Made by a program: the position numbers and the translations under genes. Under the pieces are notes generated by a model. It did not search any database and was not told the origin of the DNA. It worked only from the letters and a program-made list of their open reading frames with translations. Shown here in pieces: positions 28,443 through 36,592 of a DNA stretch of 64,000 bases (positions are counted from its first letter, which is position 1; every line of letters starts with the position of its first letter). Source of the stretch: Myxococcus stipitatus (lineage in GTDB: Bacteria > Myxococcota > Myxococcia > Myxococcales > Myxococcaceae); the NCBI RefSeq assembly GCF_021412625.1, contig NZ_JAKCFI010000013.1:124001-188000 (forward strand). Direction: 5' to 3'.

Positions 28443-29197
28443 AGAAGCTCATTCGTGGTCTGCTGGACTTCCAGCTCAAGGGCCGGCCCGCCTATCGGGA
28501 GATGTTCGCGCGCCTGGCCGACGGTCAGTCTCCGGATTGTCTCTTCATCTCCTGCTCCGACAGCCGGCTGGTGCCCAACCTGCTGGTGTCCACGGACCCG
28601 GGCGACCTGTTCGTCGTGCGCAACGTGGGCAACCTCGTGCCGCCGTCGGACGCGACGGGGGTCTCCACGGGCGACCAGTCCGAGGCGGCGGCGCTGGAGT
28701 TCGCGCTGAGCAACCTGGAGGTGGAGGACGTGGTCATCTGCGGCCACTCGAGCTGCGGCGCGATGAAGGCGCTGCTGGGCGGAGGCCAGGTGCCGGGCGC
28801 GCCGAACCTGTCGCGCTGGCTGGAGCATGGCGAGGCCGCGCTGCGCACGCTCAAGGCGGGCAGCACCGTGGGCGAGGGCCTGTCCGAGTACGACCGGCTG
28901 TCGCAGCTCAACGTCCTCCAGCAACTGCGGCACGTGGGCAGCTACCCCGTGGTGAAGGAGCGCGTCGCCGCCGGCAAGCTGCGGCTGCACGGCTGGTGGT
29001 TCGACATCGGCAGCGCGCAGGTGCACGTGTGGCGGTCCGCGCACGGGCGCTTCATCCCCATGACGGAGCTGGTGGGCGAGGCGCTCTTGCGAGAGCTGAG
29101 CGGCGACGTGCTCAGCCCCGGTGACGGGCTCGTCGCCAGCAACGAGAACGGCGTGGCCAACGGCGATGGCCGGCACCTGTCCGTCGCCGGGACCTGA
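28439..29197 (+). CDS. Beta-class carbonic anhydrase
   Basis: 252 residues from ATG 28439, overlapping the SulP stop (ATGA). Zinc ligands are Cys39 (SCSDSR, with the catalytic Asp41-Arg43 dyad), His103 and Cys106 (CGHSSCGAM). The segments FVVRNVGNLVP and AAALEFALSNLEVEDVVICGH are typical of clade B/plant-type beta enzymes. It interconverts CO2 and bicarbonate in the cytoplasm. Coupling to SulP suggests bicarbonate handling across the inner membrane. The last ~35 residues are a Gly/Asn-rich tail beyond the fold. Confidence 0.95.
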   Translation: MKKLIRGLLDFQLKGRPAYREMFARLADGQSPDCLFISCSDSRLVPNLLVSTDPGDLFVVRNVGNLVPPSDATGVSTGDQSEAAALEFALSNLEVEDVVICGHSSCGAMKALLGGGQVPGAPNLSRWLEHGEAALRTLKAGSTVGEGLSEYDRLSQLNVLQQLRHVGSYPVVKERVAAGKLRLHGWWFDIGSAQVHVWRSAHGRFIPMTELVGEALLRELSGDVLSPGDGLVASNENGVANGDGRHLSVAGT

Positions 29198-29303
29198 TTC
29201 GGGGAAGTCCCGGAGCAGGCAGCCAGGGGAGCGGCCTCGAACGGGGCCGTGACTCGTGGTTGGAATTCGCGTGGGGGAGGGGAAGGATGCGGCTCCACGT
29301 CGC

Positions 29304-30146
29304 ATGACTCCCCTCCTCTTCACGTTCGTCGTCCTGGGCATCTCCGTGGGTGCGGGCCTTCTGGGCTCGCTGCTGGGCATCGGGGGTGGGCTCATCCTCA
29401 TCCCGGTGCTCACCCTGTGGCTCAAGGTGGACATCCACTACGCGGTGGGTGCGTCCATCGTCTCCGTCATCGCCACCTCGAGCGGCGCGGCCGCGGCCTA
29501 CGTGCGCGAGCGCATGGCGAACCTGCGCGTGGCCATGTTCCTGGAGGTGGCCACGACGGCGGGCGCGCTCACCGGGGCCTTCCTCGCGGGGCGCGTGGGG
29601 GGACGGGGCGTGTACCTCGTCTTCGGCGCCGTCATGGCGTACTCGGCGCTGGTGATGTTGCGCCGCATGCGCGCGGGGGCGGCGGCGCCCGTGCCCGAGG
29701 ACGCGCTGGCGGACCGGCTGGGGCTGCACGGCAGCTACTGGGACGAGGCCGCGGGGCGCGAGGTGGACTACCGCGTCACCCGCCCGCTGGCGGGCCTGGG
29801 GCTGATGTACGTCGCGGGCACGGTGAGCGGGATGCTGGGCATCGGCTCGGGCGCGCTGAAGGTGCCGGCCATGGACCTGGCCATGCGGCTGCCGCTCAAG
29901 GTGTCCACGGCCACCAGCAACTTCATGATTGGCGTGACGGCGGCGGCCAGCGCGGGCGTGTACTTCGCCCGGGGCCACATCGACCCGTTCATCGCGGGGC
30001 CGGTGTGCGTGGGCGTCACGCTGGGGGCCTGGCTGGGGTCGCGCCACCTGATGGGCCGCGTCAACGCGCTGTGGCTGCGCGCGCTCTTCGTGGGCGTGCT
30101 GCTGTGGGTGGCCTTCGAGATGCTGCGCAAGGGGTGGGCGTCATGA
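29304..30146 (+). CDS. TauE/SafE-family membrane protein (sulfite/sulfoacetate exporter family)
   Basis: 280 residues from ATG 29304; in-frame GTGs at 29256 and 29271 are alternatives. Eight or so membrane segments with the two-fold TSUP repeat: LLGSLLGIGGGLILIPVL in the first half and VSGMLGIGSGALKVPAM in the second. A 40-residue cytoplasmic loop between halves contains YRVTRPLAGLG. The family moves sulfur-containing or organic anions out of, or sometimes into, cells; the substrate here is unknown. It overlaps the DUF1634 gene by 4 nt. It follows carbonic anhydrase by 106 nt, so read-through from the SulP promoter is possible. Confidence 0.9.
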   Translation: MTPLLFTFVVLGISVGAGLLGSLLGIGGGLILIPVLTLWLKVDIHYAVGASIVSVIATSSGAAAAYVRERMANLRVAMFLEVATTAGALTGAFLAGRVGGRGVYLVFGAVMAYSALVMLRRMRAGAAAPVPEDALADRLGLHGSYWDEAAGREVDYRVTRPLAGLGLMYVAGTVSGMLGIGSGALKVPAMDLAMRLPLKVSTATSNFMIGVTAAASAGVYFARGHIDPFIAGPVCVGVTLGAWLGSRHLMGRVNALWLRALFVGVLLWVAFEMLRKGWAS

Positions 30147-30580
30147 ACGACGCGCCGAAGCCGGAGTCCGTCTCCGCGACGTCGAGCGACGATGCGCAGG
30201 GGGCGCTGGTGGCGGAGTTGCTCATCAGCGACCTCTTGCGCTACGGCGTGCTCGCGAGCCTGTCGCTGGTGACGCTGGGCACGCTGGTGACGTTCTTCCG
30301 CCACCCGGACTACCTGGTGTCGTCGGAGGCGCTCGAGCGGCTCACCGCGCCGCACCCGGTGCCGCACGGGCTGACGGACGTGGTGGCCGGGGCGCTGGCC
30401 GCGCGAGGCCAGTCCTTCGTCATGGCGGGGCTCCTGGTGATGATGGCGGTGCCGGTGGCGCGCGTGGGGCTGTCGCTGCTCATCTTCCGCCAGCAGCGCG
30501 ACCGGCTCTACGTCGTCATCACCGCCGTGGTGCTGGCGCTGCTGGGCGTGTCGTTCCTGCTGGGCGCGGCCGAGGGCTGA
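30143..30580 (+). CDS. DUF1634-type membrane protein
   Basis: 145 residues, coupled to the TauE/SafE gene by an ATGA overlap. Three membrane segments: LRYGVLASLSLVTLGTLVTF (~33-52), SFVMAGLLVMMAVPVARVGLSLLIF (~91-115) and LYVVITAVVLALLGVSFLLGA. The layout matches DUF1634 proteins, which in many genomes sit next to TauE/SafE genes and are presumed accessory subunits. Function is not established. It converges on the sixA gene with only 7 nt between stops. Confidence 0.82.
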   Translation: MNDAPKPESVSATSSDDAQGALVAELLISDLLRYGVLASLSLVTLGTLVTFFRHPDYLVSSEALERLTAPHPVPHGLTDVVAGALAARGQSFVMAGLLVMMAVPVARVGLSLLIFRQQRDRLYVVITAVVLALLGVSFLLGAAEG

Positions 30581-30587
30581 GCGGCCT

Positions 30588-31094
30588 TCACCGCCCCGCG
30601 CCGGCGCGGCGCACGGGGCGGCCCGGCGTGGCCCACCAGTCCAGCCGGAAGCCCTTCTTGCCGGAGGGCTGCAGCGCGGCCACCGTGCCCTTGCGCAGCT
30701 TGTCCGGCGCCGCCTCGCCGCCGCCGGCCTCCAGCGCGAGCGCGAGCGCCTTCTCCAGCGACGGGTTGTGGCCCACCAGGGCGAAGCCGGGCCCCGACTC
30801 GCGGGCCAGCTGGAGGATGTGCTTGTGCGCGCCCTTGCGGGGGACCAGCGCCGGGTGGACCTCCACCTGGGACAGGCCGAAGCACTCGGCGAGCAGCTCC
30901 GCCGTCTGGACCGCGCGCACCAGGGGGCTGGTGAATACGCCCACCAGGGGCGTCAGCCGGGCCAGCTTGCGCGCGTGCTGGCGGAAGAGGGCGCGGCCCT
31001 CGGGGGTGAGGGCGCGGGCCTCGTCGCCCAGGGCGTGGGTGTCCTCCGCCACGGCGTGGCGGACCAGCAGCAGGGGCAGTTCGCGAGGGGTCAT
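30588..31094 (-). CDS. SixA-like phosphohistidine phosphatase
   Basis: 168 residues from ATG 31094. Histidine-phosphatase (phosphoglycerate-mutase-like) fold: LLLVRHAVAED near the start holds the catalytic RH, VFTSPLVRAVQTAELL is the second conserved Arg segment, and FALVGHNPSLE carries the second His. The size is close to SixA, which dephosphorylates phosphohistidines such as those of Hpt domains or the nitrogen PTS. An Arg/Lys-rich C-terminal tail (~20 residues) is extra. It is 63 nt after a phosphoesterase gene on the same strand, downstream of a PhoR/PhoB pair. Confidence 0.85.
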   Translation of the reverse strand: MTPRELPLLLVRHAVAEDTHALGDEARALTPEGRALFRQHARKLARLTPLVGVFTSPLVRAVQTAELLAECFGLSQVEVHPALVPRKGAHKHILQLARESGPGFALVGHNPSLEKALALALEAGGGEAAPDKLRKGTVAALQPSGKKGFRLDWWATPGRPVRRAGAGR

Positions 31095-31157
31095 GGTGGC
31101 CTTGCCTCAATCACCCGGTGCGCGCGGGCGCAAGCAACGCCCTGGCGACAACCGGGC

Positions 31158-32102
31158 TCAGCCGTCCAGGTCGTTGAGGACGTCGAGCGGCAGCGGCGTG
31201 GCGTCCGTCACCGTGCCGTCGAGGTCCGTGGGCAGGTGGGTGGGGTCGACCTCCGTGGGCGGCCGGTGGTCGAGCGGCACCGCGGCGGTGCGGGCCACCG
31301 CGCCCGGGGGCGGACGCAGCACGGGGCCCGGGGGCGGCAGGCCGGAGTGGCGCCGCGCGGCTTCCATGAGCGCGTGGTGGTGGCGGTAGCGCGCCTCCAC
31401 CAGCTTGTGGATGAGCAGCGGGCCGCCAGGCACGCGGCGCGCGGTGAGCGCCTGGGTGGCCTTGCGCACCGGGTAGCGCACGCGGCGGATCTGCACCCGC
31501 CAGCCCTTGGGGGTGAAGGTGAAGACGCCGTAGGCGGGCCGCAGGTCGCCGTCGCGGGGGATGCCGGCGCTGGCCACGTCGGCGATGAGCATGCGGCCCA
31601 CGCGCCGGCGGTAGGGGAAGTGCAGGTGTCCGAAGGCGCACGCCGCCGCGTCCAGGTGCGCGAAGAAGCGGCGCACCGCGACGTCATCCAGCGTGGGGTC
31701 CAGCGACTCCTCGAGGTTGCGCGGGTTGGCGTGGCAGACGAAGAGGTCCTGCCCCTTGCGCGGCGTGTACCGCACGGAGAAGGGCAGGCTGCCCAGGCTC
31801 TTCAGGTGGGCCTCGCCCAGCTGATCCCGCGTCCAGCGCAACAGCTCCGTCTTCCAGTGGTCCCGCTCCCGGTAGGCCCCGCCCAGGTAGTTGCCGGCCA
31901 GGTAGCAGTCCGTGTTGCCCATCAGCACGGAGTCGCAGCGGTCGAACAGCAGGTCCACCGTCTCGCGAGGGTGGGCGCCACGCAGCGCCAGGTCGCCCGC
32001 GGCCACGATGTAGTCGGGCGCCACGGAGCGGGCGATGTCCTCGAGGACGGCCTCGCAGGCGGGGAGGTTGCCGTGGATGTCCGCGAGGATGGCGACCCGC
32101 AT
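31158..32102 (-). CDS. Metallophosphoesterase (YfcE/Mre11-like calcineurin fold)
   Basis: 314 residues from ATG 32102, with no Shine-Dalgarno but a TAGGAT hexamer 9 nt upstream. Metal-binding motifs: LADIHGN (~7-13), VAAGDLALRG, LMGNTDCYL (GNxD), LFVCHANPRN and CAFGHLHFPY (GHxH). The first ~190 residues make up the catalytic domain; the rest, rich in Arg and His, then Pro, is not recognised (LLIHKLVEARYRHHH). It starts 12 nt after the kinase stop, so it is likely part of a PhoB-PhoR-phosphoesterase-SixA operon. Substrate unknown. Confidence 0.87.
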   Translation of the reverse strand: MRVAILADIHGNLPACEAVLEDIARSVAPDYIVAAGDLALRGAHPRETVDLLFDRCDSVLMGNTDCYLAGNYLGGAYRERDHWKTELLRWTRDQLGEAHLKSLGSLPFSVRYTPRKGQDLFVCHANPRNLEESLDPTLDDVAVRRFFAHLDAAACAFGHLHFPYRRRVGRMLIADVASAGIPRDGDLRPAYGVFTFTPKGWRVQIRRVRYPVRKATQALTARRVPGGPLLIHKLVEARYRHHHALMEAARRHSGLPPPGPVLRPPPGAVARTAAVPLDHRPPTEVDPTHLPTDLDGTVTDATPLPLDVLNDLDG

Positions 32103-32111
32103 GGTCGTCCC

Positions 32112-32117
32112 ATCCTA
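32112..32117 (-). promoter_or_regulatory. -10-like hexamer TAGGAT, candidate leaderless start
   Basis: On the minus strand TAGGAT, which includes the stop codon of the kinase gene, lies 9 nt before ATG 32102. It could be a true short-leader promoter or a chance match; GGATGGGA could also act as a weak ribosome site. Confidence 0.25.
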
Positions 32118-33479
32118 CCCCGTCGCCGAGCGCGCGGGGACCGCCTGGGGCAGAAAAATCGTGAAGGTGCTCCCCACGTTGGGCTGGCTCTCGACCTTGA
32201 CCTCGCCGTGCATGGCCTGGAGCAGGTGCTTGACGATGGACAGCCCCAGCCCCGTGCCGCCCATGTCGCGGCTGCGGCCCTTGTCCACCCGGTAGAAGCG
32301 CTCGAAGATGCGCGACAGGTGCCGCGGTTCGATGCCCAGCCCGGTGTCCCGCACCCGCACCACGCACCGTCCGTCCTCGCACGCGCCGTCCACGTCCACC
32401 CGCCCGCCCGCGGGTGTGTACTTCACCGCGTTGTCGAGCAGGTTCAGCAGCACCTGCTCCACCGCCCGCGAGTCTCCCACCGCCCGCAGGCCCGCCGGCA
32501 CCTGGAGTGAAATCGTCTGGCCCTTGCCCTCGGCCTTGGGGCGCACGGTGTCGGCGGCGCGGGCGGCGGCCTCGGCCAGGGAGACGTCGGTGAGCTTCAG
32601 GCTCACCTCGCGCGACTCCAGCCGGGACAGCTCGAGCAGGTCCTCCACCAGTTCGGACAGGCGCTCGGACTGGCGGTGGATGATTTCCACCATGCGTGGG
32701 GCCACCTGGGCGTCCGCGAGCGCGCCGCCCTGGAGCGTCTCCGCGTAGCCCCGGATGGCGGTGATGGGGGTGCGCAGCTCGTGGGAGACGTTGGCCACGA
32801 AGTCCTTGCGCACCTTCTCCAGGCGCCGCAGCTCGGTGACGTCGTGGAAGACGGCGGCGCTGCCGGGCAGATCTCCACCCACGGGCGTGACGCGGATGGC
32901 GAGCGTCCGGGGGAACAGCCCCTCGAGCGCCAGCTCCAGGTGGCTGGAGGCGCCCTCGTGGCAGGCGCGCATGACGGCGTCGTGGAGCTGGTCGTCGCGG
33001 ATGAGGGCCAGGGGGCGCTGGCCGACGATGGGGCCGCCGCCGCCGGGCCGCAGCATCTGGTGGAGCGCGTCGTTGTGGCGCACCACGGTGCCCTCCGCGT
33101 CCGTCACCCAGATGCCCTCGGCCATGCTGTCCAGCACCGCGGCCAGGGTGCGCGACTCCTGCGTCAGCTCCGCGCTCCGGGCGGACATGCGCGCGTGCAG
33201 CGAGTCGATGGCGCCCTCCAGGCTGGCCACCTCCTCCAACTGGTCGGGGTCCGGTCTGGGCACGCCGCCCGCGCCCTCGGCGAGCCCCCGGGTGTTGCGC
33301 GTCAGGCTGTCGAGCTGCCGCTGGAGCGCGCCCCGGCTGAGGCCCAGCGCCATGAGGGAGCCGGCGAGCGTGACGAGCGCGATGGCCACCGCGTTGCCCG
33401 GCGTGCCCAGCACGGCCACGAGCACGCCCACCAGCGTCGCGGGGAGCAAGAGGGGCAGCAGGGTGTAGCGCAGGGGCAT
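32115..33479 (-). CDS. PhoR-type sensor histidine kinase
   Basis: 454 residues from ATG 33479. Two closely spaced membrane helices (~5-24 and ~28-50) with almost no periplasmic loop. A HAMP-like/coiled region (~55-115) follows, then a PAS domain (~115-215, LAAVLDSMAEGIWVTDAEG). HisKA has His233 in NVSHELRTPI, and HATPase has LLDNAVKYTP, DTGLGIEP and GTGLGLSIVKHLL. This is the plan of PhoR, which senses phosphate through PhoU/Pst rather than by an external domain. The upstream PhoB-like gene is 12 nt away. It may control the pst operon at 13.9-19.5 kb, but crosstalk with the regulator there is untested. Confidence 0.92.
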   Translation of the reverse strand: MPLRYTLLPLLLPATLVGVLVAVLGTPGNAVAIALVTLAGSLMALGLSRGALQRQLDSLTRNTRGLAEGAGGVPRPDPDQLEEVASLEGAIDSLHARMSARSAELTQESRTLAAVLDSMAEGIWVTDAEGTVVRHNDALHQMLRPGGGGPIVGQRPLALIRDDQLHDAVMRACHEGASSHLELALEGLFPRTLAIRVTPVGGDLPGSAAVFHDVTELRRLEKVRKDFVANVSHELRTPITAIRGYAETLQGGALADAQVAPRMVEIIHRQSERLSELVEDLLELSRLESREVSLKLTDVSLAEAAARAADTVRPKAEGKGQTISLQVPAGLRAVGDSRAVEQVLLNLLDNAVKYTPAGGRVDVDGACEDGRCVVRVRDTGLGIEPRHLSRIFERFYRVDKGRSRDMGGTGLGLSIVKHLLQAMHGEVKVESQPNVGSTFTIFLPQAVPARSATG

Positions 33480-33491
33480 GGCGGGGAGGAG

Positions 33492-34172
33492 TCAGGGGGG
33501 GCTGAGCTTGTAGCCGACGCCGCGCACCGTCTCGATGATGTCGCCGGCCGGCCCCAGCTTCTCGCGCAGCCGCTTGATGTGCGTGTCCACGGTGCGGGTG
33601 TGGATCTCCGCCTGGATGCCCCAGACGTCGGACAGGAGCACCTCGCGCGTCTGGACGCGGTCGCTGCGCTCCAGCAGCGTGCGCAGCAGGCGGAACTCCA
33701 GCGCGGTGAGCACCACCTCCGCCCCCTTCACGCGCACCTGGTGGCGGGAGGTGTCCAGCGCGATGTCCCCGGCGGCCAGCACCTGGGCGGGGCCGTCCTC
33801 GGCGTCCGCGCGGCGCAGCACGGCCTTGACCCGCAGCAGCAGCTCCCGGACGGAGAAGGGCTTCACGACGTAGTCGTCCGCGCCCAGCTCCAGGCCCTGC
33901 ACGCGGTCGGACTCCTGGCCCTTGGCGCTGACGATGATGACGGACGTCTTGCGCAGCTCGGGGTCCTGCTTGAGCAGGCGCAGCACCTCGCCGCCGGCGA
34001 TGTCCGGCAGCATCAGGTCCAGCAGCAAGAGGTCCGGCGGGTTCGCCCGGGCGCGCGCCAGTCCACCCGCGCCGGTGTTCGCCGTCTCCGTGTCGAAGCC
34101 GGCCGCGCGCAGGTTGTACTCGACGAGCCCGGCCAGGTCCTGCTCGTCCTCGATGATCAGGATGCGGGTCAT
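33492..34172 (-). CDS. OmpR/PhoB-type response regulator
   Basis: 226 residues from ATG 34172. The receiver has ILIIEDEQD, Asp52 in LLDLMLPDIAG, Ser in VIIVSAK and Lys in VVKPFSV. The winged-helix domain starts about residue 128 (LTALEFRLLRTLL, then TRTVDTHIKRLREKL). It is similar in layout and wording to the regulator at 19608-20306, so the window holds two PhoB-like paralogues. It is followed by the PhoR-like kinase gene after 12 nt. Confidence 0.94.
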   Translation of the reverse strand: MTRILIIEDEQDLAGLVEYNLRAAGFDTETANTGAGGLARARANPPDLLLLDLMLPDIAGGEVLRLLKQDPELRKTSVIIVSAKGQESDRVQGLELGADDYVVKPFSVRELLLRVKAVLRRADAEDGPAQVLAAGDIALDTSRHQVRVKGAEVVLTALEFRLLRTLLERSDRVQTREVLLSDVWGIQAEIHTRTVDTHIKRLREKLGPAGDIIETVRGVGYKLSPP

Positions 34173-34266
34173 GTGGGGCCTCTCGAAACTCGATGATGGG
34201 GTGTAGCGGCGCGGGCCGCCGGACTCAGGGGGGCGCGCTCCCCCGGCGGCGCGAGCGCCTTCCCGC

Positions 34267-34776
34267 TCAGGGAGCGATGGACGGATCGCAGGACTGCTCG
34301 GTCAGCACCAGCGGCGCGGCGACCAGCGGGGCGTTCGTCCCGGAGTTGACCACCTTGAGGTAGTTGCAGGAGCTGCCGAGGAAGCGCGAGGGGCTGCCCA
34401 CCGCCATGGCCTCGATGACGAGCGCGTAGTCGCGCCCCACCGGCACGTCCACGTCGAGCGACTGGCTGCCGCCGCTCTGCATGGCCGCCAGGTCCACGGT
34501 GAAGCGCAGCGCCCGGCCCTCGTTGCCCCGGGCGTCCTCGAGGACGACCAGGTCCTCGCGCCGGACCTGCGAGTTGAGGCAGGTGGTCTGCAGCTCGGTG
34601 CAGCTGCGGCTCGAGCCGCGCGTGAGCACGGAGACCTGGAGCGCGTGCACCTCGTTGGCGACGGCGCTCGACATGACCACGTCCAGGCCGAAGCGGCCCG
34701 TGGGGCCGGAGGATTCGGGGCCGCAGGCGGCCAGCAGGGCGGCCAGGGGCAGCAGCTTGAGGGAGGAGGGGCTCAT
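34267..34776 (-). CDS. Lipoprotein of unknown function
   Basis: 169 residues from ATG 34776, which overlaps the stop of the upstream TPR gene (ATGA). The signal peptide has lipobox LLAAC (Cys18). The mature protein is beta-rich with five further cysteines at most (RSCTELQTTC, GSSCNYLKV, EQSCDPS) and the stretch SLDVDVPVGRDYALVIEAMA, typical of small secreted beta-sandwiches in myxobacteria. No known domain. The overlap with the TPR protein implies a joint function at the cell envelope. Confidence 0.75.
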   Translation of the reverse strand: MSPSSLKLLPLAALLAACGPESSGPTGRFGLDVVMSSAVANEVHALQVSVLTRGSSRSCTELQTTCLNSQVRREDLVVLEDARGNEGRALRFTVDLAAMQSGGSQSLDVDVPVGRDYALVIEAMAVGSPSRFLGSSCNYLKVVNSGTNAPLVAAPLVLTEQSCDPSIAP

Positions 34777-35699
34777 GGCTGGGAGGGGTCCACGCGGATG
34801 GTGATGGGGACGCGGCCCCGGTCCTCGGAGGAGGAGAGGGCCACCACGCCCGCGGTGCCGCCGATGGCCACCGCGCCCACGGCCACCCACAGCCAGGGGC
34901 TCTTGTACCAGGGGCGCCCGGAGGAGCCCTCCGCGTCCGCGACGGCCGCCTGTTGCAGCGGCAGCACCTGGAACATGAGGGGCTGGAACGAGTCACCGCG
35001 CCCGGCCAGCCGGCGCTGCGCCGCGTCCGCGACCTCGAAGTAGTACTCGACCTCGTAGGGCTCCGACTCGGCGGGCACGTCGTACGCGGGCACCACCGCG
35101 AGGAACCGCTCCTTGTCGTTGCGGTCCTTCACGAAGTCCACGGAGTTGTAGGCCTGGTCCCCGGCGCGTCGGTAGAACAGCCGCGCGCGGGCGCCCAGCG
35201 CCAGCTCCTGGATGGTGGCCACCACCTCCAGCGGCGCGCTGCCCCGGGCGTCGGGGATGGGGTCCACGTCCAGCGTGACGGGGCGCACCCGGCGGCTGCG
35301 GATGTCGTCCTTGATGCGGGCGTAGAGCGCGCGCAGCTTCGGCGGCGCGGTGCGCGGCAGCTCGTAGTCCGGCCGGGCCTGGAGCAGCTTCTCGTAGGCC
35401 TCGCGGGCCTGGTTCTCGTCGCCCAGGTACAGGGCGGTCAGGCCCAGCAGGCGGTAGAGCTCCACGAGCTGATCATCCGTGACGTCCGGCGCGTCGAGCC
35501 CGGCCTGGAGCGTGCGCCGGGCCTCCTCGAACTCGCCGTTGTCGATCTGCTCGCGGGCGCGGGTGATTTCGGGGCTCGCCGGCCCGAGCTGCGAGAGGGC
35601 GGGCGGCGGAAAGAGGGTGTGGGCCAGACCAGGGGGCGCCACAAGGCCCACCACCAGGAGGAGGGCCCCCAGCCGCGACGGCAAATCGTGCCTGTGCAT
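34773..35699 (-). CDS. Secreted TPR protein with C-terminal membrane anchor
   Basis: 308 residues from ATG 35699. A signal peptide (LGALLLVVGLVAPPGLA) is followed by two or three TPR units (~45-120: ITRAREQIDNGEFEEARRTL, LYRLLGLTALYLGDENQAREAYEKLLQARP, here split by their turns). A beta-rich domain covers ~130-240 (PLEVVATIQELALGARARLFYRR), and a transmembrane helix (SPWLWVAVGAVAIGGTAGVVAL) lies ~275-296, near the C-terminus. This plan occurs in myxobacterial envelope proteins of unknown role. Coupled by overlap to the following lipoprotein gene. Confidence 0.78.
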   Translation of the reverse strand: MHRHDLPSRLGALLLVVGLVAPPGLAHTLFPPPALSQLGPASPEITRAREQIDNGEFEEARRTLQAGLDAPDVTDDQLVELYRLLGLTALYLGDENQAREAYEKLLQARPDYELPRTAPPKLRALYARIKDDIRSRRVRPVTLDVDPIPDARGSAPLEVVATIQELALGARARLFYRRAGDQAYNSVDFVKDRNDKERFLAVVPAYDVPAESEPYEVEYYFEVADAAQRRLAGRGDSFQPLMFQVLPLQQAAVADAEGSSGRPWYKSPWLWVAVGAVAIGGTAGVVALSSSEDRGRVPITIRVDPSQP

Positions 35700-35862
35700 C
35701 GAACCGACCCTATCAAAGCGTTGTCAGGAGGATCCACGAGCGCCGCGTCGTCGTCGGTGACGGCGCGGTGACATCTGCGTGGTGGCGTCGAACCCGGGCG
35801 TGTTGACGGTCGAGGGTCCTCCCTCTATGTTGCCCGCCCATTTTTGCCTGGAAGTCGCGTAA

Positions 35863-36468
35863 ATGCTCGTAAAGGTTGAACAAATCCATGAGACGGGGCT
35901 GAAGCTGGACGAGCCCGTCGGTCTCGAGCTGCTGGGCGCCGCGCTGTCGGGGTCGGAGGGCGGCCAGGACACCGGTTTCCGGGCCGTGCGTCCGTCCCAG
36001 CTCAAGGCGTCGCTGCGCAAGGTGAGCGGCGGCGTATTGCTGGAGGGGCGCTTCACGGTGGACGTGACGAGTCCGTGCAAGCGCTGCCTCAAGGACGTGG
36101 AGCTGTCGGTGCCCGTGTCCTTCACCCTGAACCTGGTGCCCGAATCGCTGGTCCGCGGCGACGACTTCGACGACGCGGACGACGAGGGCTCCATGGAGAA
36201 GAAGGAGCGTCAGCAGGGCGAGTCCGGCGGCTCGTTCGAGCTGGGCGACGCGGACCAGGAGGTCTTCGACGGGAAGACCATCGACCTGGACCCCATCCTC
36301 CGGGAGCAGCTCCTGCTCGCGTTGCCGATGAACGCGGTCTGCAAGGACGACTGCAAGGGGCTGTGTCCCCAGTGCGGCATCAACCGCAACGAGGCGACGT
36401 GCCAGTGCGACACGAAGCCGGTGGACCCCCGGCTGGCGCCGCTGAAGAACATCAAGCTGAGCAATTGA
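35863..36468 (+). CDS. yceD: YceD/DUF177-family protein
   Basis: 201 residues from ATG 35863. The family fold includes CKRCLKDVELSVPVSFTLNLVP (cut here only by its turn) and the cysteine-rich end CKDDCKGLCPQCG, then CQCD, which may bind zinc. An acidic insert (~105-140) lies between. DUF177 proteins are linked to 23S rRNA processing and translation, and in most bacteria the gene lies directly before rpmF in the same orientation. Here rpmF follows but on the opposite strand, with three hairpins between. Confidence 0.9.
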   Translation: MLVKVEQIHETGLKLDEPVGLELLGAALSGSEGGQDTGFRAVRPSQLKASLRKVSGGVLLEGRFTVDVTSPCKRCLKDVELSVPVSFTLNLVPESLVRGDDFDDADDEGSMEKKERQQGESGGSFELGDADQEVFDGKTIDLDPILREQLLLALPMNAVCKDDCKGLCPQCGINRNEATCQCDTKPVDPRLAPLKNIKLSN

Positions 36469-36481
36469 GCCGGAAGAAGCG

Positions 36482-36506
36482 CCGGCCCCCAAAGGATGGG
36501 GGCCGG
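36482..36506. terminator. Hairpin downstream of yceD
   Basis: CCGGCCCCC (36482-36490) pairs with GGGGGCCGG (36498-36506) across a 7-nt loop, followed by AAAAGGAAA. Perfect 9-bp stem between convergent yceD and rpmF. Confidence 0.6.
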
Positions 36507-36515
36507 AAAAGGAAA

Positions 36516-36545
36516 GGGCCGCGACCTCCAGGAGAGGCGCGGCCC
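36516..36545. terminator. Second hairpin between yceD and rpmF
   Basis: GGGCCGCG (36516-36523) pairs with CGCGGCCC (36538-36545), loop 14 nt that can itself pair partly. Probably serves both convergent genes. Confidence 0.5.
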
Positions 36546-36556
36546 TTCGACCTTCA

Positions 36557-36581
36557 TGACGCCCACCGGAGGCGGGCGTCA
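36557..36581. terminator. Hairpin downstream of rpmF
   Basis: TGACGCCC (36557-36564) and GGGCGTCA (36574-36581) form a perfect 8-bp stem with a 9-nt loop, 11 nt beyond the rpmF stop on the minus strand. Confidence 0.5.
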
Positions 36582-36592
36582 GCGAGGAGACT

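Noticed and set aside
32115..34172. Assigning this kinase/regulator pair as the regulators of the pst operon
   Set aside because: Similarity to PhoR/PhoB is clear, but another PhoB-like gene is adjacent to the pst operon, so the link cannot be settled from sequence.
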